Source of the DNA: Planctomycetota bacterium
Lineage (GTDB): Bacteria; Planctomycetota; Phycisphaerae; WQYP01
NCBI GenBank assembly: GCA_021826605.1
Contig: JAKAZF010000244.1
Location: forward strand, 1 to 5,345
Reading direction: 5' to 3'
Length of the DNA stretch: 5,345 nucleotides
The notes under the pieces were generated by a model. The model saw nothing but the letters and a program-made list of their open reading frames with translations, made no database searches and was not told the DNA's origin. The position numbers and the translations under genes are program-made. Shown piece after piece: positions 1-5,333 of the stretch. Numbering within the stretch: position 1 is the first letter of the stretch; every line of letters starts with the position of its first letter.

Positions 1-890
1 TGAGCAGTGTAGGAACCATTACGGCAATGCTCCAGCCGCCAACTGCGGAAGTGCCAATCCACCTGCCGACGGCGCTGCACATCTTCAAGCCCAAGATGGT
101 CGGCCTCCAGGCTGTGGAGAATCAGATTCAGGCTCTCATCGACATAAGCGGGCTGCGCGAGAAGTTCGGCCAGTTCGTGGCGATTTTCGGGAGCCTGGCA
201 ATAACTGCAGGCTTTGAGCAGGGCGCGAATAATGCGCGTCAACTGATCGGGCTTCTGGCGGGCGCAGCGCTCGGTGGTCAGCAACACTTTTTCAGGGTGA
301 TCGGGATAAATATCGGTGGTGGCCAATGCGATGCGCCCCCACCCCCGGCTTTCGGCCAGCGATCCCCAAGGCTCTCCCACGCAAAACAGATCAACATAAT
401 GTTTGGCCATGTGATCGGCCAGCAGCATCGGCTTGAGCTGCACGAGTTGAATGTCTTTTTCGGGATCAATGCCGCCGCGAACCAGCCAATCGCGCAACAG
501 ATAATGGTGCATGGAAAAAGTGGAGACATGCGCACAAACCAGTTTTCGCCCCACGCGACCGGAATCCATGACCGCGCGCAAGGCCCGCGGGGAATCGACG
601 CCCAATTCCGCCAGTTCGGTGGAAACCACAATGGTGCATCCACCGGCTCCAAGATTCATCACGGCCACCATGGGTTCAATGAAATCACCACGGCCAAGCT
701 GGCTCATAATGGACATCCCCAGCAGGGAATGGCTGGCGTCAATAAGTCCGTAGGTTAATTTATCGCGCACGATCATCCAGCCGCCCTGGCGTTCAAGCTC
801 CACGGCGATGCCTTCTTCCTCGAAAAACCCGCGGGCCGACGCGACAACCAACGGAGCGGCATCAATTAATCGCATAAATCCAATTCGCAT
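1..890 (-). CDS. NasS/NrtA/CmpA-like nitrate-binding protein without signal peptide (partial, C-terminus off window)
   Basis: The minus strand is open from ATG at 890 to the window edge, giving 296 codons. It starts MRIGFMRLIDAAPLVVASAR, the usual first strand of the periplasmic-binding fold, followed by GFFEEEGI at 21-28. Residues 156-176 carry the family hallmark pattern LLADHMA...VDLFCVGEPWG. Residues 190-203 (ATTDIYPDHPEKVL) match the conserved TTD-W-x-HPEKV block of NrtA/CmpA/NasS proteins. There is no signal peptide or lipobox, which argues against a periplasmic transporter component and for a cytosolic sensor such as NasS, which binds nitrate/nitrite and controls the ANTAR antiterminator NasT. 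Family members have about 380-400 residues, so roughly 80-100 are missing. The start is fixed: an in-frame TGA lies upstream (near 938) with no other ATG/GTG between, and AAGGAA (906-901) sits 10 nt before the ATG. A neighbouring nasT would lie beyond position 1 and cannot be seen. Family is confident; the NasS role is inferred. Confidence 0.85.
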   Translation of the reverse strand, partial: MRIGFMRLIDAAPLVVASARGFFEEEGIAVELERQGGWMIVRDKLTYGLIDASHSLLGMSIMSQLGRGDFIEPMVAVMNLGAGGCTIVVSTELAELGVDSPRALRAVMDSGRVGRKLVCAHVSTFSMHHYLLRDWLVRGGIDPEKDIQLVQLKPMLLADHMAKHYVDLFCVGEPWGSLAESRGWGRIALATTDIYPDHPEKVLLTTERCARQKPDQLTRIIRALLKACSYCQAPENRHELAELLAQPAYVDESLNLILHSLEADHLGLEDVQRRRQVDWHFRSWRLEHCRNGSYTA

Positions 891-937
891 GAGGATGCAG
901 TTCCTTGGCCGGTGGCAAGTTCTAAACGCCTGGTGCG

Positions 938-966
938 ATCATATTCCTACAAAATCAGAGAGCAAA
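938..966 (-). promoter_or_regulatory. Possible sigma70-type promoter of the NasS-like gene
   Basis: On the minus strand, TATGAT (943-938) is a 5/6 match to the -10 consensus. A poor -35 (TTTGCT, 966-961) lies 17 nt upstream. Transcription would start near 931, leaving a leader of about 40 nt before the ATG at 890. The repeated box at 991-974 lies 30 nt upstream of this -10. The weak -35 makes the call tentative, though an activator could compensate for it. Confidence 0.3.
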
Positions 967-973
967 AAGGTTG

Positions 974-991
974 CCGCGGAAAGTTTTTTTA
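974..991 (-). repeat. Upstream box, left copy (inverted relative to 1184-1201)
   Basis: Read on the minus strand this is TAAAAAAACTTTCCGCGG. It matches the plus-strand copy at 1184-1201 at 17 of 18 positions, including 12 consecutive bases ending in the CCGCGG palindrome. It sits upstream of the NasS-like gene in the same relative orientation that the other copy holds to glgP. It may be a protein-binding site or an arm of a small inverted-repeat element. Confidence 0.55.
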
Positions 992-1183
992 CAAATTACC
1001 ATATTGAATAAGCATCAATATGCGCATTTTCACGGCCGGCGATGCCGGTTGGTGCCGCCACGGGAAAAATTCGAGGTGCTGCAAATGTGTATAACTTGTG
1101 CAAAAGCCATTTGTCTGCCTGTATAAAGCGCAGCGAAAATAAAATGGGGCGGAAAATTTGTGCAAGGCAAATTACAGTGCCGA

Positions 1184-1201
1184 TAAAACAACTTTCCGCG
1201 G
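1184..1201 (+). repeat. Upstream box, right copy (inverted relative to 974-991)
   Basis: The plus strand reads TAAAACAACTTTCCGCGG, differing from the minus-strand left copy by one base. It ends 25 nt before the TATAAT at 1227, so it occupies roughly the -50 to -35 zone of the candidate glgP promoter, where an activator would typically bind. The outer limits of the two arms span 228 bp, and no target-site duplication is visible just outside them. Confidence 0.55.
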
Positions 1202-1226
1202 AGGCGACGACCGGACGAGTTGCCGT

Positions 1227-1232
1227 TATAAT
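1227..1232 (+). promoter_or_regulatory. -10 box of the candidate glgP promoter
   Basis: TATAAT is a perfect -10 hexamer about 105 nt before the glgP ATG. No good -35 lies 16-18 nt upstream (the 17-nt position reads GCGACG), so the promoter may depend on an activator, perhaps at the box at 1184-1201. The predicted start near 1239 gives a leader of about 93 nt containing the hairpin at 1246-1272. Confidence 0.45.
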
Positions 1233-1245
1233 CTCCATGGATGGA

Positions 1246-1272
1246 CGGATTCGGCGAACGGTTGCCGATCCG
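1246..1272 (+). promoter_or_regulatory. Bulged hairpin in the likely glgP leader
   Basis: CGGAT (1246-1250) and CGGC (1252-1255) pair with GCCG (1264-1267) and ATCCG (1268-1272). This makes a nine-pair stem with one bulged T at 1251 and the eight-base loop GAACGGTT. No T-tract follows, so it is not an intrinsic terminator. It would sit within the first 10-35 nt of a transcript starting near 1239 and could stabilise the 5' end or take part in leader control. Confidence 0.4.
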
Positions 1273-1291
1273 CACGGCGGAGGTGGTTGTT

Positions 1292-1396
1292 ATGTTGAAT
1301 GTTGTAACCGTACACCGAAGGAGCATGAGTCATGTCGACAATTCACAAGTTTGTGGTGGTGCCGGCGGTGCCGGAAAAATTGGTGGCTCTACATGA
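1292..1396 (+). CDS. Possible upstream ORF overlapping the glgP start (34 codons)
   Basis: GGAGGT at 1279-1284 is a near-ideal Shine-Dalgarno placed 7 nt before ATG at 1292. The frame runs 34 codons (starting MLNVVTVHRR) and stops at TGA 1394-1396, 65 nt inside glgP in a different frame. Only the first 13 codons or so lie outside glgP; the rest is glycine-rich sequence imposed by the overlap, so no protein family can be recognised. It may be a leader peptide that modulates GlgP initiation, a decoy start, or chance. Confidence 0.2.
   Translation: MLNVVTVHRRSMSHVDNSQVCGGAGGAGKIGGST
1317..1323 (+). promoter_or_regulatory. Shine-Dalgarno deciding the glgP start
   Basis: GAAGGAG ends 8 nt before ATG 1332. 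An in-frame TGA at 1326-1328 rules out any upstream start in the glgP frame. ATG 1325 is in another frame and too close to this site. Confidence 0.75.
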
Positions 1397-3884
1397 GCTG
1401 GCCTACAATCTCTGGTCTCTCTGGAATTATGAAGCCGCGAGTTTATTCAATCGCCTGGATCCGGATTTATGGGCAAGCACCGGGCATAATCCGGTGCGGC
1501 TGCTGAATTTGATCGGGCAGGATAAGCTGCTCGCCGCGGCGGAAGATGAGGGGTTTCTCTCGCATCTCACGCGGATTACATCCGATCTCAAAGCGTACAT
1601 GGGGCAGAACACCTGGTACAAACAGCACCATGCGGATCGTAAAGCGGTCATCGCCTATTTCTCGGCGGAATTCGGACTGCATGAATCACTGCCGATTTAC
1701 TCCGGTGGTCTGGGCGTGCTGTCCGGCGATCATCTCAAAAGTGCCAGCGATCTGGGAATTCCACTGGTCGCCGTGGGATTGCTTTACCGTGAGGGATATT
1801 TCCATCAGCAACTGAATTCGGATGGCTGGCAGCAAGAACTGAATCCGGAGAACGATTTTTTCTCCATGAGTCTCACGCCCGTCAAAAACGACAAGGGCGA
1901 GAGGGTCATGGTCACGGTAGATTATCCGCATGGTCCGGTACACGCGACTGTCTGGCGGGTGCAGGTGGGGCGTGTGACGCTGTATCTGATGGACTGCAAT
2001 CTGGAAGCCAACAACCCCTCGGATCGAGACATCACAGCGCGGCTCTACGGCGGCGATCATGAAATGCGCATCCGGCAGGAGATACTGCTGGGCATCGGCG
2101 GATTGCGCGCGCTGGCGGCGGTCGGCATTACGCCGACGGTATGCCACATGAATGAGGGCCATTCGGCGTTTCTGGCCCTGGAGCGCTGCCGGGTGCTGAT
2201 GGAACAGGAGAAATTGTCGTTTGCCGAAGCGCGGGAAATGGTGTCCGCCAGCAATGTATTTACAACCCATACGCCGGTTCCGGCGGGCAATGACGCATTT
2301 CATCGTGATCTGATGGAAAAGTATTTTGCGGGCTATTGCCAAAAACTGGGCCTGAGCATTGATGAGCTGATGGCCATGGGCCGGGTGAATCCGCAAGACC
2401 ATAATGAGATGTTCGGGGTGACGGTTCTGGCGTTGCGCATGGCGTGGCATGCCAACGGGGTCAGTGATCTGCATGGGCAGGTTTCAAGGCGGATGTGGCA
2501 CCGCATCTGGCCGGAGATTCCGGCCCCGGAAGTTCCCATACGCCACATTACCAATGGCGTGCACATCCAATCCTGGCTGGGACAGGGCTTCAACCAGCTA
2601 TATCAGGAATATCTCGGTGCCAACTGGTCGGAGCGGCCCGCCGATTACACCATCTGGTCGCGCGCCGGAAAAATTCCCGACTCCGAACTTTGGCGCGTTC
2701 ATGAGCGCAGCAAAGAACGGATGATTCATTTTGTGCGCCAGCGACTGCGCGCCCTGGTGGCCCACCGTGCTCATTCCACAACGGATGTGCAACGTGTGGA
2801 TGAAATTCTGGACTCCAAAACGCTCACCATCGGATTTGCCCGGCGATTCGCGACGTACAAGCGGGCCACACTTTTATTCCGCAATCCCGACCGCCTGATT
2901 AAGCTCCTCAAGGATGCCAATCAGCCCGTGCAGTTTATTTTTGCCGGCAAATCGCATCCGCGGGATGACGGCGGCAAACGCTTTATTCAGGAAATCGTTC
3001 ACTTCTGCCGCCGGGAGGACGTGCGTCCCCGCATGGTGTTTCTTGAAGATTATGACATGGATATCGCGCGGTATCTCACTCAGGGTGTCGATGTATGGCT
3101 CAATACGCCCCGCCGGCCCATGGAAGCATCCGGCACCAGCGGTATGAAGGCCGCCCTGAACGGCGCGCTGAATCTCAGCATTCTGGATGGCTGGTGGTGC
3201 GAAGGGTATGCGGAAGATAATGGCTTTGCCATCGGCGCGGGCGAAGACTACACCAACGATGATTATCAGGATGAAGTTGAAAGCCGCAAACTTTTCGACT
3301 TGCTTGAGCGCGTGGTCGTGCCGAAATATTATGATCGCAGCCTGGACGGCTTGCCGCGGGCTTGGATCGGGCGCATGAAAAATTCCATCCGCACCCTCTG
3401 TCCGGTATTCAACACCAACCGCATGGTGCAGCAATATACGGAAACGTTTTATCTGCCGGCGCATGATCTGTATATGAAGCTCATGGAGGGCCACGGTGCC
3501 GGAGCGGCAGCCCTGGCCAAATGGAAACAGCGCATTGCGGGTCTATGGAACACCGTCAACGTCCGGCAGGTCGAGTCGCCGAGCGTCGGAGCCATCAAAG
3601 CCGGTGAAAACGTCAAGGTGCTGGCCACCATCGAACTTGGCACCATCCCCACGGACAACGTGCGGGTGGAACTGTACTTCGGATCGCTCGATGCGTTCGG
3701 AAACATTCAGAACGCGCGGGTGCATGAAATGGTACTGGGCAATACGGTTGAACCCGGCGTGTATCAGTATGTCGGCGTGATCAGCGCCACCGCCTGCGGC
3801 CAACAGGGCTTCGCGGTGCGTGTGCTGCCCAATCATCCGAATATCGCGCTGCGCTTTGAACCGGGGCTGGTTCGCTGGGGATAA
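1332..3884 (+). CDS. glgP: Alpha-glucan (glycogen/maltodextrin) phosphorylase, DUF3417-containing short type
   Basis: The 850-aa product is a GT35 phosphorylase that releases glucose-1-phosphate from alpha-1,4-glucan ends in the cytoplasm. Residues about 12-120 form the DUF3417 N-terminal domain ([11 protein letters not shown] at 22-32, HNPVRLL at 52-58). The catalytic core follows: [20 protein letters not shown] at 113-132, NEGHSAF at 274-280, [10 protein letters not shown] at 312-321, HITNGVH at 405-411, [12 protein letters not shown] at 501-512 and FAGKSHP at 537-543. [14 protein letters not shown] at 598-611 has K606 as the pyridoxal-phosphate lysine; R505 and K510 lie in the phosphate-contact motif. 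The last 110 or so residues look beta-rich, as in the TIGR02094-type subfamily. Length is normal for that subfamily (about 840-870), with no frameshift and no missing motif. The start follows an in-frame TGA (1326) and a good Shine-Dalgarno. No other glycogen gene is in the window, so the operon appears monocistronic. Confidence 0.96.
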   Translation: MSTIHKFVVVPAVPEKLVALHELAYNLWSLWNYEAASLFNRLDPDLWASTGHNPVRLLNLIGQDKLLAAAEDEGFLSHLTRITSDLKAYMGQNTWYKQHHADRKAVIAYFSAEFGLHESLPIYSGGLGVLSGDHLKSASDLGIPLVAVGLLYREGYFHQQLNSDGWQQELNPENDFFSMSLTPVKNDKGERVMVTVDYPHGPVHATVWRVQVGRVTLYLMDCNLEANNPSDRDITARLYGGDHEMRIRQEILLGIGGLRALAAVGITPTVCHMNEGHSAFLALERCRVLMEQEKLSFAEAREMVSASNVFTTHTPVPAGNDAFHRDLMEKYFAGYCQKLGLSIDELMAMGRVNPQDHNEMFGVTVLALRMAWHANGVSDLHGQVSRRMWHRIWPEIPAPEVPIRHITNGVHIQSWLGQGFNQLYQEYLGANWSERPADYTIWSRAGKIPDSELWRVHERSKERMIHFVRQRLRALVAHRAHSTTDVQRVDEILDSKTLTIGFARRFATYKRATLLFRNPDRLIKLLKDANQPVQFIFAGKSHPRDDGGKRFIQEIVHFCRREDVRPRMVFLEDYDMDIARYLTQGVDVWLNTPRRPMEASGTSGMKAALNGALNLSILDGWWCEGYAEDNGFAIGAGEDYTNDDYQDEVESRKLFDLLERVVVPKYYDRSLDGLPRAWIGRMKNSIRTLCPVFNTNRMVQQYTETFYLPAHDLYMKLMEGHGAGAAALAKWKQRIAGLWNTVNVRQVESPSVGAIKAGENVKVLATIELGTIPTDNVRVELYFGSLDAFGNIQNARVHEMVLGNTVEPGVYQYVGVISATACGQQGFAVRVLPNHPNIALRFEPGLVRWG

Positions 3885-3990
3885 GCACGACCCCAGCGGT
3901 CGGCACGATATTTGCGGCGACGCAGGGATGGCGGCATTCGTACCGGCAAGCGTCCGGGGGATCGTGCGGTGTAAAACCACATCTGGACGT

Positions 3991-4005
3991 CATGCAATCT
4001 GCATG
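3991..4005. repeat. Short perfect dyad upstream of the TA-like operon
   Basis: CATGCA-ATC-TGCATG is a perfect 6-bp inverted repeat with a 3-bp spacer. It lies in the 235-nt spacer between glgP and the next genes, about 63 nt before the TATAAT at 4069. It could be an operator-like site for a dimeric regulator. There is no T-tract, so it does not look like a glgP terminator. Confidence 0.3.
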
Positions 4006-4068
4006 CTGCCGACGGTTGCGGTGCCGGGAAATCTCTGGTGGATGCCCGCACACGTGCTCTGTCACAGC

Positions 4069-4074
4069 TATAAT
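4069..4074 (+). promoter_or_regulatory. -10 box of the candidate promoter for the TA-like operon
   Basis: TATAAT is a perfect -10 hexamer 45 nt before ATG 4120. The region 17-18 nt upstream (CCGCAC/CCCGCA) is not a good -35. Transcription would start near 4080-4081, giving a leader of about 40 nt that contains GGAG (4097-4100) and the hairpin at 4103-4117. Confidence 0.45.
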
Positions 4075-4096
4075 AGAGTGAAATCAACGCGGTTAT

Positions 4097-4117
4097 GGAG
4101 TTCGGGCGGCCCGCCCG
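4097..4117 (+). promoter_or_regulatory. Split ribosome-binding site: GGAG followed by a GC-rich hairpin before the start codon
   Basis: GGAG at 4097-4100 is 19 nt from ATG 4120 and 25 nt from ATG 4126, too far for normal initiation. Between them lies a perfect stem, CGGGCG (4103-4108), loop GCC, CGCCCG (4112-4117). If it folds, only 4 unpaired nt separate GGAG from ATG 4120, or 10 from ATG 4126, which restores workable spacing. No other Shine-Dalgarno is visible. Such hairpin-bridged sites are known from phage T4 genes; their use here is inferred. Confidence 0.4.
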
Positions 4118-4119
4118 TG

Positions 4120-4359
4120 ATGAGTATGACCCAATATCCCAACACGCCGCCGGACGTGATTGAACGCGATAAAATTCTCAATGCGCGATCCATGTCGCCT
4201 GATCGAAAGCTGCGCGCCGGCCTGGAATTATTTGATCTTAATCGGGCCTTGATTCTTGCCATGCTTAAATCTCAACATCCCCACGCCGATTCCGCCACGC
4301 TGAACACCCTTTTTCTTGAACGCCTCAGAATGGCGCGGCAACTGGAGGCCTCCCCATGA
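4120..4359 (+). CDS. Small helical protein, putative antitoxin-like partner of the adjacent nucleotidyltransferase
   Basis: This 79-aa protein is charged and predicted mostly helical, with a middle segment SPDRKLRAGLELFDLNRALI followed by LKSQHPHADSATLNTLFLERLRMARQL. It resembles the short proteins encoded directly before AbiEii/MenT-like nucleotidyltransferases (pattern: ...LELF.L...L....L...HP.A....l...l..RL). It has no membrane segment or recognisable DNA-binding motif. The TGA overlaps the next ATG (ATGA at 4356-4359), so the two are translationally coupled and probably function together. The start is uncertain: GTG 4117, ATG 4120 and ATG 4126 are all in frame, and the frame stays open further upstream (ATG 4042 is also possible). 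ATG 4120 or 4126 fits the TATAAT at 4069 and the family-like region best. The antitoxin role comes from gene order and resemblance only. Confidence 0.7.
   Translation: MSMTQYPNTPPDVIERDKILNARSMSPDRKLRAGLELFDLNRALILAMLKSQHPHADSATLNTLFLERLRMARQLEASP
4344..4348 (+). promoter_or_regulatory. Shine-Dalgarno of the nucleotidyltransferase gene
   Basis: GGAGG lies inside the last codons of the small upstream gene, 7 nt before ATG 4356. The strong site plus the ATGA overlap supports the chosen start and coupled translation. Confidence 0.7.
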
Positions 4360-4919
4360 ATGTCCTTGATGTTGCCGCCGAGGTAATTGATCTTCTCAAC
4401 AGCCGCAACGTCGGTTACATGCTCGTCGGATCACTTTCGACGAATCTTTACGGAATTCCGCGAAATACCAACGACGCTGATTTCGTACTCTCGCCGCAAA
4501 CCATGGACGCGGCGACCATCTCCTCTCTTTTGGGGACTGCCTACCGGCTGGATCCACAATCATCTTTCGAATCAATTACCCTCACCTCGCGACGGGTTAT
4601 CACACACCAGGAGACCGGTTTTCTCATGGAGTTCTTTGATCTTTCCGACGATGCTCACGATCGCGAACGCTTCAATCGGCGGGTGAGTATCTCGTTTCTT
4701 AATCGCTCGGTCTATGTTCCCACCGTTGAAGATGTGATCATCACGAAACTCCGATGGGCAATCAGCGGTAAACGGGCCAAGGATATTTCCGATGTGAAAA
4801 GTGTCCTGTCCGTGCAACAGCCGCGCAATTTGGACTTGAATTATCTCCGCCACTGGACGAAGTTACATCAGACGATGACACTGTTCGACCAACTTCTTGC
4901 GGATACGAATTGCGTATGA
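4356..4919 (+). CDS. Minimal nucleotidyltransferase, AbiEii/MenT-like putative toxin
   Basis: The 187-aa product has the Pol-beta nucleotidyltransferase signature: G25-S26 followed by YGIPRNTNDADFVL, with metal-binding D40 and D42. A later strand, FLMEFFDL (89-96), offers E92 or D95 as the third acidic residue. The C-terminal part VPTVEDVIITKLRWA (121-135), then KRAKDISDVKSVLSVQ (139-154) and LDLNYLRHW (159-167), is typical of small nucleotidyltransferases paired with short helical proteins. Known AbiEii/MenT relatives are toxins, and characterised MenT enzymes add nucleotides to tRNA ends. At 187 residues this is close to a bare catalytic domain plus helical tail. It is the second gene of a two-gene operon, overlapping its partner by 4 nt. 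The nucleotidyltransferase fold is confident; substrate and toxicity are inferred. A housekeeping or decayed role cannot be excluded. Confidence 0.85.
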   Translation: MNVLDVAAEVIDLLNSRNVGYMLVGSLSTNLYGIPRNTNDADFVLSPQTMDAATISSLLGTAYRLDPQSSFESITLTSRRVITHQETGFLMEFFDLSDDAHDRERFNRRVSISFLNRSVYVPTVEDVIITKLRWAISGKRAKDISDVKSVLSVQQPRNLDLNYLRHWTKLHQTMTLFDQLLADTNCV

Positions 4920-5229
4920 ATCAGCCACGACCTTGCTGAAATCACGGTACGGGACGAAATACTATGATGGGCATCGGCCCGGCGAAAATCATGCGCGGCA
5001 TGAAAACTGCGGCCAACAGGCCTTCAGTCCGATTCCGCGGAGACCCACAACCCGATTAGGCTGTCTATCAGAACCTATTTTGCTTTGCGTATCAATTTAA
5101 CTCTTTGCCCTCAGCGTGATTACCGCCACACCCAAGCCACGCAAGTGCAGGCGATTATGAGTCAATATCCACTTCATTGAGAACTTCCCACCAGGTAATC
5201 TGATAATGATATCCTGAATGATGCCAATG
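4920..5229. other. Intergenic region without a convincing gene
   Basis: No frame here shows a recognisable family or a good ribosome-binding site with a sensible start. There is no clear intrinsic terminator after the nucleotidyltransferase; only short GC dyads such as GGCC-AACA-GGCC near 5014 occur. On the minus strand, a short frame from 5231 to a TAA at 5097 ends WILTHNRLHLRGLGVAVITL, vaguely like the C-terminal strand-loop of PIN-type toxins. It is too short to be an intact gene and may be debris of an accessory gene. The region probably records past insertions beside the IS-like end at 5230. Confidence 0.5.
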
Positions 5230-5242
5230 TGTCACGGGGCGC

Positions 5243-5257
5243 TTCAAAACCAGCCAC
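5243..5257 (+). repeat. 15-bp direct repeat, copy 1
   Basis: TTCAAAACCAGCCAC is identical to the copy at 5278-5292. Start-to-start distance is 35 bp, a little over three helical turns. It is a candidate transposase- or repressor-binding site. Confidence 0.7.
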
Positions 5258-5277
5258 CAAAGGGCGCAATTCAGGGG

Positions 5278-5292
5278 TTCAAAACCAGCCAC
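5278..5292 (+). repeat. 15-bp direct repeat, copy 2
   Basis: This second identical TTCAAAACCAGCCAC differs in context from copy 1: the following TGGTTTT turns it into one arm of a perfect hairpin (5281-5299). Confidence 0.7.
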
Positions 5293-5299
5293 TGGTTTT
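5281..5299. repeat. Perfect 8-bp inverted repeat with 3-nt loop
   Basis: AAAACCAG-CCA-CTGGTTTT forms an 8-bp stem that ends in a T-run on either strand, so it could act as a weak bidirectional terminator or as an operator. It overlaps repeat copy 2 and the predicted start point of the minus-strand promoter at 5304-5333. Confidence 0.5.
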
Positions 5300-5303
5300 C
5301 TAT

Positions 5304-5333
5304 CTTATAACGTCCAATAACCTTTCCTGTCAA
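5304..5333 (-). promoter_or_regulatory. Strong sigma70-like promoter on the minus strand, pointing out of the IS-like end
   Basis: On the minus strand, TTGACA (5333-5328) is a perfect -35. TATAAG (5309-5304) is a 5/6 -10 hexamer after an 18-nt spacer. Transcription would begin near 5297, inside the hairpin, and run leftward through both 15-bp repeats and across the spacer toward 4919. This is the best-formed promoter in the window. It may drive neighbouring DNA or produce antisense RNA to the operon at 4120-4919. Confidence 0.5.

Larger units (their letters stand above)
891..1331. promoter_or_regulatory. Divergent intergenic regulatory region between the NasS-like gene and glgP
   Basis: This 441-nt stretch separates two divergently transcribed genes and holds no convincing protein gene of its own. 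The open frames across it lack family signatures and conflict with the flanking starts. It contains a possible minus-strand promoter near 938-966, a plus-strand TATAAT at 1227-1232, paired 18-nt boxes at 974-991 and 1184-1201, a short dyad CCGGC-GAT-GCCGG at 1036-1048, a bulged hairpin at 1246-1272, and the glgP Shine-Dalgarno at 1317-1323. AT-rich tracts such as the seven T's at 984-990 contrast with the neighbouring genes, as expected of control DNA. Confidence 0.7.

Noticed and set aside
27..758. 243-codon open frame on the plus strand
   Set aside because: It is the antisense shadow of the NasS-like gene, whose minus-strand translation matches family motifs; the plus-strand translation is rich in H, G and Q with no family pattern.
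1096..1165. TTGTGCAA repeated at 1096-1103 and 1158-1165 as an operator pair
   Set aside because: An 8-bp direct repeat within 440 nt is expected by chance about once, and it is only partly palindromic.
1042..1506. 154-codon plus-strand frame across the intergenic region into glgP
   Set aside because: It overlaps the well-supported glgP start in another frame, has no recognisable motif, and would span the promoter elements.
1686..2474. 262-codon minus-strand frame within glgP
   Set aside because: It lies wholly antisense to conserved catalytic motifs of glgP and looks like a codon-bias shadow.
2874..3494. 206-codon minus-strand frame within glgP
   Set aside because: Antisense shadow of the PLP-lysine region; no independent start signal or family resemblance.
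3888..3902. CGACC-CCAGC-GGTCG hairpin right after the glgP stop as a terminator
   Set aside because: Only five base pairs and no following T-tract; too weak to call an intrinsic terminator.
4344..4353. GGAGGCCTCC palindrome as a structure hiding the nucleotidyltransferase ribosome site
   Set aside because: With no loop it cannot fold on itself beyond about three weak pairs; it is better read as a plain Shine-Dalgarno.
5033..5042. TTCCGCGGAG shared with 1194-1203, as a third copy of the divergent-promoter box
   Set aside because: Only 10 bp match, the TAAAA half is absent, and such a match is expected by chance over this length.
4897..5100. 67-codon plus-strand frame after the nucleotidyltransferase
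   Set aside because: It starts inside the preceding gene, lacks a ribosome-binding site, and shows low-complexity, non-family sequence.
5243..5292. Two 15-bp repeats as a CRISPR array
   Set aside because: Only two units, repeats too short, spacer of 20 bp, and no cas gene; an IS end or operator pair fits better.
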